64,000 nt of DNA from Myotis daubentonii (lineage: Eukaryota > Chordata > Mammalia > Chiroptera > Vespertilionidae). The notes beneath the pieces were generated by a model. That model was not told where the DNA came from, ran no database searches, and saw nothing but the letters and a program-made list of their open reading frames with translations. The DNA lies in contig NC_081861.1 of the NCBI RefSeq assembly GCF_963259705.1, forward strand, positions 105,013,102 to 105,077,101. The letters run 5' to 3'. Shown here in pieces: positions 10,110 to 20,397 of this stretch. Positions within the stretch are counted from its first letter, which is position 1. Each line of letters begins with the position of its first letter. The position numbers and the translations under genes were made by a program.

Positions 10110-10480
10110 TTTATTGCAGTAAGGTTGCACAGAATAAACTATACATATTTAAAATACATAATTAAATAAGTTATCACCATTCAGTTTCCCTGGGCTCCTT
10201 TGTAATCACTCCCTTTCACCATTACACACACATCCACTCCCACTGGCTGTCCTCCCTAAGGCAAAGACTAGTATGTTTTAAGTTATTATAGATGAGTTTG
10301 AATTTTCAGTACATTTATCAATGGAAACACATAATACATACTTTGTTTAGTACGGTTTCTTTAACTCAGCATAAATATGTTGAAATTTATCCATACTTTT
10401 ACATGACCTTTATTTTAATCATTCCTCTTCATTTCTATTAAATATTCAAGTTTATGAAAAAATTATTTACACTTCACTAT
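10110..10480 (-). mobile_element. Old L1 3' end fragment (tentative)
   Basis: The stretch resembles a diverged antisense L1 3' UTR (TTATCACCATTCAGTTTCCC, CTTTAACTCAGCATAAATATG, TTATCCATACTTTTACATGAC). The similarity is weak and the boundaries are approximate. Confidence 0.4.
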
Positions 10481-10490
10481 GTTCATTTTA

Positions 10491-10698
10491 AAAATATATT
10501 TTATTGATTTTTACAGAGAGGAAGGGAGAGGTATAGTGAGTTAGAAACATCAATGAGAGAGAAACATTGATCAGCTGCCTCCTGCATGCCCCCTACTGGG
10601 CATTGAGCCCAAGGTATATGCCCTTGATCAAAATCAAACCTAGGACCCTTCAGTCCACAGGGCTAACACTCTATCCACTGAGCCAAACCGGTCAGGGC
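10491..10698 (-). mobile_element. Ves SINE
   Basis: This is a tRNA-derived vesper-bat SINE in reverse. The 3' end TATTTTATTGATTTTTACAG comes first, then ATCAGCTGCCTCCTGCATGC and the tRNA-like head ending CCAAACCGGTCAGGGC. The flanks GTTCATTTT and GCTCATTTT suggest a short target duplication. Confidence 0.9.
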
Positions 10699-10814
10699 TC
10701 ATTTTTTATTCTCAATTATAGTTTGCATTGAATACTATTATCATTATTTTTTACATTCAATACTATTTTGTATTAGTTTCAGCTGTACATCAAAGTAGTT
10801 ACAACTTTTACATT

Positions 10815-10818
10815 TTAA

Positions 10819-10899
<81 letters not shown>
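10815..10899. repeat. (AT)n(AC)n(AT)n microsatellite
   Basis: This is a compound dinucleotide tract: AT, then AC, then AT repeats. It encodes only an artefactual Tyr/Ile-rich ORF. Confidence 0.95.
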
Positions 10900-10906
<7 letters not shown>

Positions 10907-10914
10907 GTCAGTTG

Positions 10915-11997
10915 TTTTTAAAAAAATCTTTATTATTGAAAATATTACATATATCTCGTTTTCCCCCCCATAAACCTCTTCTAGCCCAGCTCCACACCCC
11001 CAATCCAGGCCTTCACCACCCTATTGTCAGTTACCATGGGTTATCCATATATACATGCAAGTTCTTTGGTTGATCTCTTCCCAAACACTGACCCTCCCCC
11101 GGATTCCCTCTGAGGTTCGACAGTCTGTTCCATGTTTCTATGTCTCTGGATCTATTTTCTTCATCAGTTTATTTTGTTCATGAGATTACACATATGAGTG
11201 AGATCATGTGATACTTATCTTTCTGTGACTGGTATATTTCCAATAGCATAATACTTTCCACACCCATCCATGCTGTTGCAAATGGTAAGAGTTCTTTCTT
11301 TTTTAAAGCAGCACAGTATTCCATTGTGTAAATGTACCACAGCATTTTTATCCACTCATCTGATGATGGGCACTTGGGCTGTCTCCAAATTGTAGCTATT
11401 GTAAATTGCACTGCTAGGAACATAGATGTGCATATATTCTTTCACATTGGTGTTTCTAATTTATTAGGATATATTCTTAGAAGTGGGATCATTGGATAAA
11501 ATGAGAGTTCCATTTTTACTTTTGTGAGGAAACTCCATACTATTTTCCACAGTGATTGCATCAGTCTGCATCCCCACCAGCAGTGTACTAGGGTTCCCTT
11601 TTCTCCACATCCTACCCAACACTTGTCAGTTGTTGATTTGTTGATGATAGCCATCCTGACAGGCATGAGGTGATACCTGATTGTTATGTTAATATGCATC
11701 TCTCAGATCATTAGACTCTTGAACATTTTTTCATATGGTTCTTGGCTTTCAGTTATGTCCACTTCGGAGAATTGTCTATTTATATCCTTTGCCCATATTT
11801 CAAAAGGACTGTTTGTCTTCCTTTTGTTAAGTTGTATGAGTTCCCTGTATATTTTGGAAATTAACCTCATATCAGATGTATCATGGCCAAATATCTTCTC
11901 CCATGTAGTGGGTTCTCTTGTTGTTTTGTTGATGGTTTCTTTTGCTGTGCAGAAGCTTTTTATTTTGATGTAGTCCCATTTGTTTATTTTCCCTATC
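10915..11997 (-). mobile_element. L1 3' third (ORF2 C-terminus and 3' UTR)
   Basis: Read on the minus strand this is the end of L1 ORF2 plus 3' UTR. The frame at 11699-11442 has the C-terminal Cys-rich signature [18 protein letters not shown] and IPLLRIYPNK. The next frame (11423-11178) has MLWYIYTMEYCAALKKKE. Premature stops and a frame change make it inactive. It meets a sense L1 3' end head to head at about 11998. Confidence 0.9.
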
Positions 11998-12660
11998 AGC
12001 AGATGAGTGGATTAAAAAACGGTGGTACATCTATAAATGGAATACTACGCGGCTGTAAAAAAGAAGGAACTTTTGCCATTTACAACAACATGGATGGAAC
12101 TGGAGAACATTATGCTAAGTGAAAGCCAGTTGGAGAAAGATAAATATCACATGATCTCACTTATATGTGGGATATGCTGATCAACATAATTTGATGAACA
12201 AGAATAGATCCAGAGCCTTAGCCTGTTTGGCTCAGTGGATAGAGCATCAGCCTGTGGACCAAAAGGTTCCAGGTTCGATTCTGGTCAAGGGCACATGCCT
12301 GGGATTCGGGCTCGATACCCAGTACAGGGTGTGCAGGAGGCAGCCAATCCATGATTCTCTCTCATCATTGATGCTTCAGTCTCTCTCTCCCTCTCCCTTC
12401 CTTTCTGAAATCAATAAAAATATATTAAAAAAAAGAATAGATCCAGAGACAAATGGCAGGGGAGGGGTTGTTAGAAAGCAACCAAGGGACTTGTATGCAT
12501 GCATATTAGCATAATCAATGGACACAGACACTGGGGCGGTGGGGGCATGCCCGGGGTGGAAATGGCTGGGTTGGTGGGTTAATTGGGGAAAACGGAGACA
12601 TATGTAAAACTTTAGACTATAAATAAAAAAAATAAAATAAAATAAAAAATAGAATAAATA
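11998..12660 (+). mobile_element. L1 3' end, sense, split by Ves
   Basis: It begins in the ORF2 C-terminus (AATGGAATACTACGCGGCTG), passes through TATCACATGATCTCACTTAT into the 3' UTR and ends with GGAGACATATGTAAAAC and an A-rich tail. A Ves SINE at 12216-12432 splits it. Confidence 0.88.
12216..12432 (+). mobile_element. Ves SINE with 16-bp target duplication
   Basis: The head GCCTGTTTGGCTCAGTGGAT carries an A box, and GGTTCGATTCTGG is the B box. The 3' end is GAAATCAATAAAAATATATT plus A tract. The duplication AAGAATAGATCCAGAG (12200-12215 and 12433-12448) comes from the host L1. Confidence 0.95.
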
Positions 12661-13039
12661 AAAGTTTAATTTTTGAATACAAGTAAAAATGTCTTATTAA
12701 TGTCCTTTGATGCACAAGCATTTTTCTTGTATGACATTATATACATTTATTTATTGTTGAAGAATACATATTTTCAACAATATGTATTGTTGTCTGGTAG
12801 TGATAGTATAAAGCTAATCTTGATATATTTAGGATAATTGGGCAAGTTTTAGTCTCTCTTTTATAAAATGTAACTTTTCCAACCTTACCTACTCTTGCCT
12901 CTACAGAAGTCAATCCTTTCTATCTCATAAGCACAAGCTCTTGATGTAAACGTTTTTAATGAACTTCTAAAGTTTATATATAAACTGTTTATGATTCAAT
13001 AAGAACGTATTTACAGACAAGGTAAAAAGGCTTACTGCT

Positions 13040-14660
13040 CCACTGATCTTACTCTGAAGTTAATTTAATTTATATGAAATCCAATTTATCTATTTTTTGA
13101 TTCATTTGTTAGGTGTTTTAAGAATCCATTGCAAAATCCAACATCATTAAGATTTTTCTCTATGTTTTTTAAGAGTTTTATAATTTTAGCTTTTGCATTT
13201 GAATCTTTCGCATTTTCTGTTAATTTTTGTATGTGCTGTGAAGAAGAAATTTCAACTTCATTCTATTGCATGTGAATAGTCAAATGAATGAGCACCCTTT
13301 TTCAGGAAAATATTCTTGTACTACTGTAAAAAATAATTAAGTATATATGTATGAGTTTATTTATGGACATTTAATTCTATTCCACTACTCTCTATATGTC
13401 TATCCATTATAGCACTAAGCCATTATAAAACTATTTTGCTTACCATTTCTTTGTAGTATGGTTTATAAGAGGGAAGTGTGAGTCATACACTTTTGTCCCT
13501 CTTTTTCAAGACTATTTTGGTTATTGAGGCTCCCTAAGATTTGGAAACAACCTAAGTGCATTAGATGAGTGGATATAAGTTTTAAGATTGCCCTTTTCAA
13601 TTTTGCAAAAATATTATTAGAACTTTGACAGGTATTATATTGGATCTGTGTATCACTTTGCATTGCACTGCTAATTTAAATATTTTATGTGTTTTGATAG
13701 AATAGTAAACATAGGATATATTCCACTTCTTTGGGTCTTTAATTTCTTTCACCAATGTTTTGCAGTTTTTAGTGTTACATGCCTTACACATTTTTTGGTT
13801 CAATTTATCCTGACAGCATTTACTTTTTGATACTCTTTCAAATGGAAATTTTTTTCTTAAATTTATTTTTTGGACTGTTCATTGTTGGTATATAGAAACA
13901 CAATTCATTTTTTATGTGTTGATCTTGTATCCTGAAATTTTGCTAAATTTGTTCAGTGGTATGAGGTTGTTGTTGTTGATTCTTTAAGTTTCTCTAATAT
14001 AATTTAATCTAAAAGAGAGATAATTTTATGTCTTCCTTTCCAATTGAGACACTTCTTTCTTTCTTTTTGCCTAATTATTCTGGCTAGAAACTTTAGTAAA
14101 ATAGTTGAATAAAAGTGGCTAAATTGAGCAACCCATGCTTCTTCCTGTTCTTAGATGGAAAGGTTTCAGACTTTCTCCATTTCGCATAATTTTAGCTGTC
14201 TGTTTTCCATGAATGCTTTTTATTCCTAGTTGATTTTATTATCAAAGTATTAGATTTTGTCAAACGTTTTTATTGCATTAATCGATATAAAATGCACTTT
14301 TTATTATCTTTATTCTATGAAAGAGATGTATTAATTGATTTTCATACCCTGAGTCACCTTTGCATTCCTGGAATAATCCTACTTTGTGGCAATATGTAGT
14401 GATTTAATTTGCTATCGCATTCACCTTGCTAGTATTTTGTTTAGAGATTTTATACCTGATTTCATATTGGAAAATTAGGGTTGTTTTTTTTTTTTTTGTA
14501 ATTTCTTTGTCTTTTTTTTTCAGGGTAATGCTGACATTATAAAATGAGTTATGCAATATTCATTCCTCTTCAATTTTTTGGAAGAGTTTTAGAAGGTTTG
14601 GGGTTACTTTTCTTAGGACAAATTCTTTGTAGTAGAATTTCTGAATCAAAATTTAAGCAC
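13040..14660 (-). mobile_element. Old antisense L1 (ORF2 region)
   Basis: The plus strand shows antisense L1 landmarks: AAGAGTTTTATAATTTTAGC, TCTATATGTCTATCCATTAT, TTGGGTCTTTAATTTC and GGAAGAGTTTTAGAAGG. It is strongly diverged with no usable frame. A short sense L1 snippet (AGATTTGGAAACAACCTAAG near 13540) interrupts it. Confidence 0.75.
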
Positions 14661-15603
14661 ATTTTAATTTCTTATATGTAATTCAATATTTATTTCCAGA
14701 AATGTGCCCTTACATGTGTTGAATTATGGTGTCCAGTTAACTCCAGTCATCAAATTATGTTATCTAATTATGACCAAATTAAACATTGTTCTCATTATTG
14801 AATGCAAAGCTTTTTTTTTTTTTCCACTGAGAAAACCAAGTTGAAGCATTACTGAAAAACTCTTTTAGAAAGGATATGCTTAATATACCTTTGGGTTTGG
14901 ATATACCTAAATCTTGGCTCTGCCTTTTGCTAACCATGATTCTTGGGAAGTTGAAGCACTTGTTCATCTTACAATGTCTTTATCCACAAAGAGAGTTTCT
15001 AATGCATTTTTCATAAAGTTTCAATGAGTTCTAAATCAGATGTTTGTAAGATTATTAGAGTTATATATTGAAAAGATTAAGCCCTCAATCCATGGATATA
15101 TTGTTGCATTAAATATTCTAATAGCATATCAGTAACAGGTCCTCTAGTCTTCTTCTTTAAAAACACTGATATTTATGTTCAAGTACCTAGTACTATTTTA
15201 ATGAAAATGGTGGATTCTAGCATGTTATAACACTAACATTATTTAGGCAACTTTATCTTCCATGATTTGGTACTTGTGTTTACCAACTGAACGGCTAATG
15301 GTTGTATTATTTGACAGATGTTCCTTTATAAATATAAAGCTTAACCTTTCACATATAAATTCTGAAGTATACTCTATTAGGTTTTATAACATAATCATAG
15401 TTTATAATGATAACACCAATAGCTACACTATTTTCAGAAGTAAGGTTAATAAATATATAGCAAATATGTTCTTGCCTTAACAATGGCAATGTTACTTTTA
15501 GATACTTAAATACTAAGTAAAAGTTTTTACTTGAACATTTGTTTTCATGCTTCCATTGAGAACTATTTCTAGATCCCCTAATACAAAACAATTCTGCTCT
15601 TAA
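14661..15603. other. AT-rich DNA without recognised features
   Basis: No gene, exon or mobile element was recognised. The ORFs are short and carry no known motif. Confidence 0.5.
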
Positions 15604-16296
15604 CTATACTAATAATAGAGGAATATGCAAATTGTCAGGGACACTGTCACGTAAGGACCAATCAGCAGGCTGCACGCAGCATGCCCCAGTAAGGCTGCTG
15701 AGGCTTTCATCTGTCCCTTTCTAGACCGAAGATGACAGGGTTCAAGGAGGAAGGGCCCCAGTTTCGTTTTCTCAACACCCAGTTAGGAGGCCTCCCTGGG
15801 GTGGATCTCCCCTCTGAGCCCTGCGAAGGCGGGTGCTCTGGCCCGGGAGTCCTGAGGAGAGGTGGAGCGAAGTGCTTTCCCTCCGGGAACCCCACTTTCC
15901 CTGGGAACCCGGAAATCCACCTCCCGGGGCGACTGTGCAGCAGCCAGCTGGGTGGGCCTTGGAAGGGTCGACCTACCCATGTGGATATGTACGCTGGCGG
16001 AGGCCACGCAGCTGCCATAGTTGAAGTCATCCTCGATGAAGGAGTGGAGGTAGCAGGGATTGAAATCAGCCATGTTGGCAATGGAACCCCGGGTCCCCAC
16101 TGAATGATGTAGAGCACATGGACCTCAACGGTCCTCAGTCACTTCCTGAGCAGCAGTCAGCCCCGACCAGGGATCAAAACCGAAACCTAAATAGGTGCCC
16201 TGACAGAATGGAACCCAAACCTTTGCTGTGGCAGAGGAGCTCTGACCTACAGCAGGGGCCAGGGCAGCCAGAGGGGTTTTGTTGAGGGGCCTAACA
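15604..16296 (+). mobile_element. Helitron-like segment with captured host gene fragment
   Basis: The left end ACTATACTAATAATAGAGG followed by AATATGCAAATTGTC matches a Helitron 5' terminus. The interior is not Helitron minisatellite but GC-richer, gene-like DNA holding the TMBIM4-like exon on the opposite strand. The usual 3' hairpin and CTAG were not found; a SINE starts at about 16297. The boundary on the right is therefore uncertain. Confidence 0.6.
15971..16073 (-). pseudogene. TMBIM4: TMBIM4-like first coding exon with splice donor
   Basis: On the minus strand, ATG at 16073 opens 32 codons whose product resembles the N-terminus of TMBIM4 (LFG4/GAAP), a Golgi-associated BAX-inhibitor-motif membrane protein. 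The shared blocks are IEDDFNYGS and VASA-VHI. From memory of the human protein about 23 of 32 residues agree. The exon ends ATGG at 15977 and is followed at once by GTAGGT, a good splice donor in the position expected from the M-A junction. No membrane domain is present, so it cannot make the protein. An in-frame upstream ATG at 16100 adds nine codons. It most likely represents promoter, exon 1 and intron start captured by a Helitron. Confidence 0.72.
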
Positions 16297-16482
16297 GGCA
16301 GCCCACAGCACAGTTGGTTAGAGCCTCCTCCTGATACAGCAAGGTTGCAGGTTGGATCCCTGATCAGGGCACAGACAAGAAACAACCAAAGAGCATATAA
16401 TAAGTGGAACAACACACTGGTGTTTCTCTCACTTCCTTCCTCTCTCTAAAATAATCAATCAATAAAAATTAAAATTAAAAAA
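16297..16482 (+). mobile_element. tRNA-derived SINE, older Ves-like subfamily
   Basis: GCACAGTTGGTTAGAGC is an A-box region and GGTTGCAGGTTGGATCCC a B-box region. They are followed by ACTGGTGTTTCTCTCACTTC and an A-rich end, AATCAATCAATAAAAATT. It is diverged from the younger Ves copies nearby. Confidence 0.75.
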
Positions 16483-16655
16483 ACCCGCTGGCTTGCAGAG
16501 TTGCTGAAACAGTTAGAAAGCAAAGTCCCATCCCTTCCAATTAATTCAACAAATACTTCAAATACTTCTTCAATAATCACACTGGGGATGGGTGTTTGTT
16601 TGTTTGTTTGTTTTGGTTAATCCTCACCTGAGGACATTTTTACATTAATTTTTTT

Positions 16656-16870
16656 AAAAAATACATTTTATTGATTTTTTACAGAGAGGAAGGGAGAGAG
16701 ATAGAGAGTTAGAAACATCGATGAGAGAGAAACACCGATCAGCCGCCTCCTGCACATCTCCTACTGGGGATGTGCCCGCAACCAAGGTACATGCCCTTTA
16801 CCGGAATTGAACCTGGAACCTTTCAGTCCACAGGCCGACACTCTATCCACTGAGCCAAACCAGCTTTGGC
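16656..16870 (-). mobile_element. Ves SINE nested in older SINE
   Basis: The reverse Ves runs from TACATTTTATTGATTTTTTA to CCAAACCAGCTTTGGC. Duplication ATTAATTTTTTT is seen on both sides (16644-16655 and from 16871). Confidence 0.9.

Positions 16871-16875
<5 letters not shown>

Positions 16876-16930
<55 letters not shown>
16876..16930. repeat. Long poly(T) tract
   Basis: An unbroken run of about 55 T bases lies within the outer SINE's A-rich region. Confidence 0.95.
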
Positions 16931-16933
<3 letters not shown>

Positions 16934-17136
16934 GAGAGAGAGTAGAAAGGAGGGAGAAAGACAGACACTAATGTGAGAGACATCAATTGGTTGCCTCTTG
17001 CTGAATCCCGGACCAGGGTCCCGGATTGAGTCTGCAACCCAGGTACGTGCCCTTGATCGGAATCCAACCCAGTACCATTCAGTCTGCCTGCAGAAGCACT
17101 ATTCACTGAACCAAACCAGCATTTTTTTCCTTTTTA

Positions 17137-17660
17137 AGTCCTCCTGTAAGGATATGTTTTCATTGATTCTAGAGCAGCGGTTCTCAACCTGTGCGTCTCG
17201 ACCCCTTTGGGGGTCGAACGACCCTTTCACAGGGGTCGCCTAAGACCATTGGAAAACACATATATAATTTCATATTGTTTTTGTGATTAATCACTATGCT
17301 TTAATTATATTCAATTTGTAACAATGAAAATACATCCTGCATATCAGATATTTACATTATGATTCATAACAGTAGCAAAATTACAGTTATGAAGTAGCAA
17401 CAAAAATAATTTTAAGGTTGGAGGTCACCACAACATGAGGAACTGTATTAAAGGGTTGCAGCATTAGAAAGGTTGAGAAACACTGTTCTAGAGAGAGAGG
17501 AAGGAAGAGTGAAAGAGAAAGAGAAACATTGATCAGTTGCCCAAGCAATCTGACAGGGATGGAAACCACAACCTCTGTATGTGCCCTCACCTGGAATTGA
17601 ACCCATGACCCTTTGGTGCATGGGAGGACACTCTAACTACTGATCTACACTGACCAGGGC
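17137..17660 (-). mobile_element. Ves-type SINE split by SPIN-like hAT
   Basis: Left part: AAGTCCTCCTGTAAGGATAT to GATTCTAGAG. Right part: AGAGAGAGGAAGGAAGAGTG through CAACCTCTGTATGTGCCCTC to the tRNA-like head ending CACTGACCAGGGC. The SPIN-like element lies between them. Confidence 0.82.
17175..17485 (+). mobile_element. SPIN-like non-autonomous hAT element, 311 bp
   Basis: Termini are CAGCGGTTCTCAACCTGTG and AAGGTTGAGAAACACTG, with a perfect 8-bp duplication TTCTAGAG (17167-17174 and 17486-17493). Internal blocks such as GGGGTCGAACGACCC, ACAGGGGTCGCCTAAGACCA and CAACATGAGGAACTGTATTA match the SPIN/URR1 family as I remember it. SPIN is known for horizontal spread among tetrapods, including vesper bats. 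Confidence 0.9.
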
Positions 17661-17694
17661 CTGGAGGTACACTTAAAAAATTTTTTTTCTGATC

Positions 17695-17905
17695 TGCCCT
17701 GGCCAGGTGTCTCAATTGGTTGGAGTCTCAATCTATACACCAAAGGATTTCCTCTTGGATTCTAGGTTAGGGCACATACTTAGCTTTAGGTTAGATACCG
17801 GTGGGTTAGCAGGTGTAGATCCAGCCTACTGGTATTTCTCTGTCACATGGATGTTTCTCTCTCTAAAAATCAATTTTAAAAACATCCTCAGGTGAGAATT
17901 AAACT
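17695..17905 (+). mobile_element. Older Ves-type SINE, sense
   Basis: It runs from GCCCTGGCCAGGTGTCTCAA through GATGTTTCTCTCTCTAAAAA to AAAAACATCCTCAGGTGAG. That 3' end is the inverse of the one at 16617, so the copies belong to the same old subfamily. Confidence 0.75.
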
Positions 17906-17987
17906 ATATATATATAAATTTTCAGATCTAAAATTTTATTTGGTTCTTTTTTAAATTTTATTTTTCATATACAGTTCACATTCAATA

Positions 17988-18435
17988 TCCTATCTTATAT
18001 AATAAAACCCTAAAATGCAAATCGACCAAATGGTGGAATGACTGGTCACTATGAACTGACCACCAGGGGGCAGATGCTCAATGCAGGAGCTGCCCCCTGG
18101 TGGTCAGTGTGCTCTCACAGGGGGAGCACTGTTCAGCTAGAAGCCGGGCTCATGGCTGGGAGAGCAGAGGTGGTGGCAGGAACCTCTGCGGCAGCACTAA
18201 GGAGCAGCGAGCTGAGTGACAGGGAGCAGCAAGCAGGTGGGCGGTAAGGAGTGAAGGGTCCTGGACTGTGAGAGGGCACAGGCCGGGTTGAAGGACCCCC
18301 CACCCCCAGTGCACTGGGCCTCTAGTATAGTAATAATGGTTGTCCTGATATATCATGAATTTTGTGTGCCGGGCCTCTAGTCTAGTAATAGAGGTTGTCC
18401 TGATATTTCATGAATTTTGTGCACTGAGCCTCTAG
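17988..18435 (+). mobile_element. Helitron with repeated 3' termini
   Basis: The 5' end is TCCTATCTTATATAATAAAA after A17987. A first CTAG end occurs at 18322-18325. Two further 55-bp units follow, each made of 26 bp of flank-like sequence (GGTTGTCCTGATAT) plus a hairpin tail (TCATGAATTTTGTG) and CTAG, ending at 18380 and 18435. A final flank copy follows without a tail. Confidence 0.88.
18057..18106. promoter_or_regulatory. Inverted pair of CTCF-like motifs in Helitron
   Basis: CCACCAGGGGGCAG at 18060-18073 and its exact reverse complement at 18090-18103 are separated by 16 bp and extended by TGA/TCA outside. The 14-mer fits the well-known CTCF core. Binding is inferred, not shown. Confidence 0.5.
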
Positions 18436-18859
18436 TCTATTAATTAAGGTTGTCCTGATATTATCTGCAGGTAGTTTCTAGATGGTTGTTTCACCTTCAA
18501 AAGAACAAATATATAGTGGGTTACTGTAAAATGAGTTATTATATAATTTCATTGATAAGTCTAAATGTTGTCAGCTTAAAACTCCAGTGAATATTTATAC
18601 TAATTATAACTGGGGGATAATAGATTTTGCATTTTAGCAGCAATTAAGCAAAACTTTATTCAAGACTTGTTACATGATCAAAACTATGCTAGGTGTTAAG
18701 GAGGATATAGAAGAAAAACATAAACAGTTATTGTTCCTAAGAAAATTAGTTTACTTGGGAAAACAAGACATATACAAATGGAACATCTAGAGCAGTAAGG
18801 GTTGAATTTCAATCACTTATTTCCTCTGTAAGATATATATGTGTAATAGGAGCTTATAA

Positions 18860-18887
18860 ATGTCATATGTATATATATGTATATATA

Positions 18888-18932
<45 letters not shown>
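18860..18932. repeat. (TA)n(TG)n(TA)n microsatellite
   Basis: A compound TA/TG dinucleotide tract. The next Helitron inserted into it, and the TG and TA repeat resumes after 19430. Confidence 0.95.
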
Positions 18933-18933
<1 letters not shown>

Positions 18934-18941
18934 CTATATAA

Positions 18942-19429
18942 TCCTATATAATAAAAAGGTAATATGCAAATTGACCATCACACCCTAGCACAAGATGGCC
19001 GCCCCCATGTGGTCACAAGATGGCCACCACAAAATGGCCAGCAGGGGAGGGCAGTTGTGGGCAATCAGGCCAGCAGGAGAGGGCAGTTAGGGGCAACTGG
19101 GCCAGCAGGGGAGGGCAGTTGGGGGTGATCAGGCTGGCAGGGGACCAGTTAGGCATCGATCAGGCTGGCAGTCAGAGGCAGTTATGGGGTGATCAGGCTG
19201 GCAGGCAGACGCAGTTAGGAGCAATCAAGCAGGCAAGCAGGCGAGCAGTTGGGAGCCAGAAGTCCTGGATTGTGAGAGGGATGTCCAACTGCCAGTTTAG
19301 GCATGGGATTGGGCCTAAACTAGCAGTCAGACATCCCCCAAGGGGTCCCAGATTGGAGAGGGTGAAGGTTGGGCTGAGGTTCACTCAGAATTCAAAATCA
19401 AAATTCAAAATTTGTGCACTGGGCCTCTA

Positions 19430-19430
<1 letters not shown>
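18942..19430 (+). mobile_element. Non-autonomous Helitron, complete
   Basis: It starts TCCTATATAATAAAAAGG and ends AATTTGTGCACTGGGCCTCTAG, followed by TGTGTG. It contains an octamer ATGCAAAT, CAAGATGGCCGCC (YY1-like), the CAGGCTGGCAGG minisatellite and a stem (ATGTCCAACTGCCAGTTTAG with its inverted partner). Near the end a short AATTCAAAATCAAAATTCA stretch sits where other copies have the GC-rich hairpin arm. Confidence 0.92.
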
Positions 19431-19462
<32 letters not shown>

Positions 19463-19530
19463 ATTTCTGGAAAGATTTTGTATAGAGAATGGGAAATCAA
19501 ATGGACTTTAAAATAGTAATGTATTTTATT

Positions 19531-19740
19531 TTTAAAATATATTTTTTATTGATTTCATAGAGGAAAGGAAAGGAAGAGAGAGATAGAAACATCAGTATTG
19601 AAAGAGAATCATTGATCAGCTGCCTCCTGCACACCCACATTGGGAATAAAGCCTGCAACTCAGGCATATGCCCTGACTGGGAATCAAACCATGACCTCCT
19701 GCTTCACAGGTCAATGCTCAACCACTAGGCCTGGCTGGGC
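19531..19740 (-). mobile_element. Ves SINE
   Basis: A reverse copy running from AAAATATATTTTTTATTGAT through GATCAGCTGCCTCCTGCACA to the head AGGCCTGGCTGGGC. Confidence 0.88.
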
Positions 19741-20035
19741 AAAAATATTGATATATTTTAAATAGTGTGGGTTGGAAGAAGGTATTCAGTCTAAAATACT
19801 CAGTAAATAAAGGCACTAACTTGCATGGAATGCATATGAAACTTAGTCTGACTAGGTATAATTTACTAGTATATGTTAGACTAGATAAGATGCTTTAGAG
19901 GTGAGTATTAGTCAAAAGAAATAATAGAATAAGAAGAAAGTGGGCCTTAAAAATGAATAAAATTTTTGAATTTTATATTGAATATAATAGAGACTTTCTA
20001 AAGTTGTTCAGTAGAAAAATGACCTAAAGAGAATA

Positions 20036-20397
20036 CTATGGACTGAATACTTTTATCCCTTCAAAATTCACATGTTGAGACTTAATCCCCAATGTGATGG
20101 TGTTTGGAGGTGGGACCTTTGGGAAGAGGTTAACTTATGAAGGAAAACCCTCAGAAATAAAGTTAGTGTCCTTATAAAAGTAACAAAGAAAGATCCCTTA
20201 TCCTTTCTGCCGTGCGAGGAGATAGTGAAAAGACAGCCATCTTTGAACCAGAAAATGGGCTTTCAACAGATACTGAATCTGTCAGCACTTGATTCTTGCA
20301 CTTCCCAGCCTTTAAAATTGTGAGAAATAAATTTTTGTTGTTTCCAAGCTATCCCGTCTAAGGTATTTTTTACATATAAGCTGAATGGACTAAGAGT
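20036..20397 (+). mobile_element. MLT1-like LTR (ERVL-MaLR)
   Basis: Landmarks in order are CTATGGACTGAATACTTTTA, ATTCACATGTTGAGACTTAA, GGAGGTGGGACCTTTGGGA, TCTTTGAACCAGAAAATGGG, TTGTGAGAAATAAATTTTTG (with poly(A) signal) and a GAATGGACTAAGA end. This is an ancient mammalian LTR and a solo copy with no internal retroviral genes. Confidence 0.82.

Larger units (their letters stand above)
16617..17127 (-). mobile_element. Older Ves-type SINE hosting a younger Ves
   Basis: The outer element begins TAATCCTCACCTGAGGACAT. It is split at 16644 by another Ves and a long T tract, then resumes with AGAGAGAGAG and the head CAATTGGTTGCCTCTTGCTG through ACTGAACCAAACCAGC. The nesting shows two rounds of SINE insertion. 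Confidence 0.8.

Noticed and set aside
10915..12660. Single twin-primed L1
   Set aside because: Both the antisense and the sense part contain ORF2 C-terminus and 3' UTR, so they are two insertions meeting head to head.
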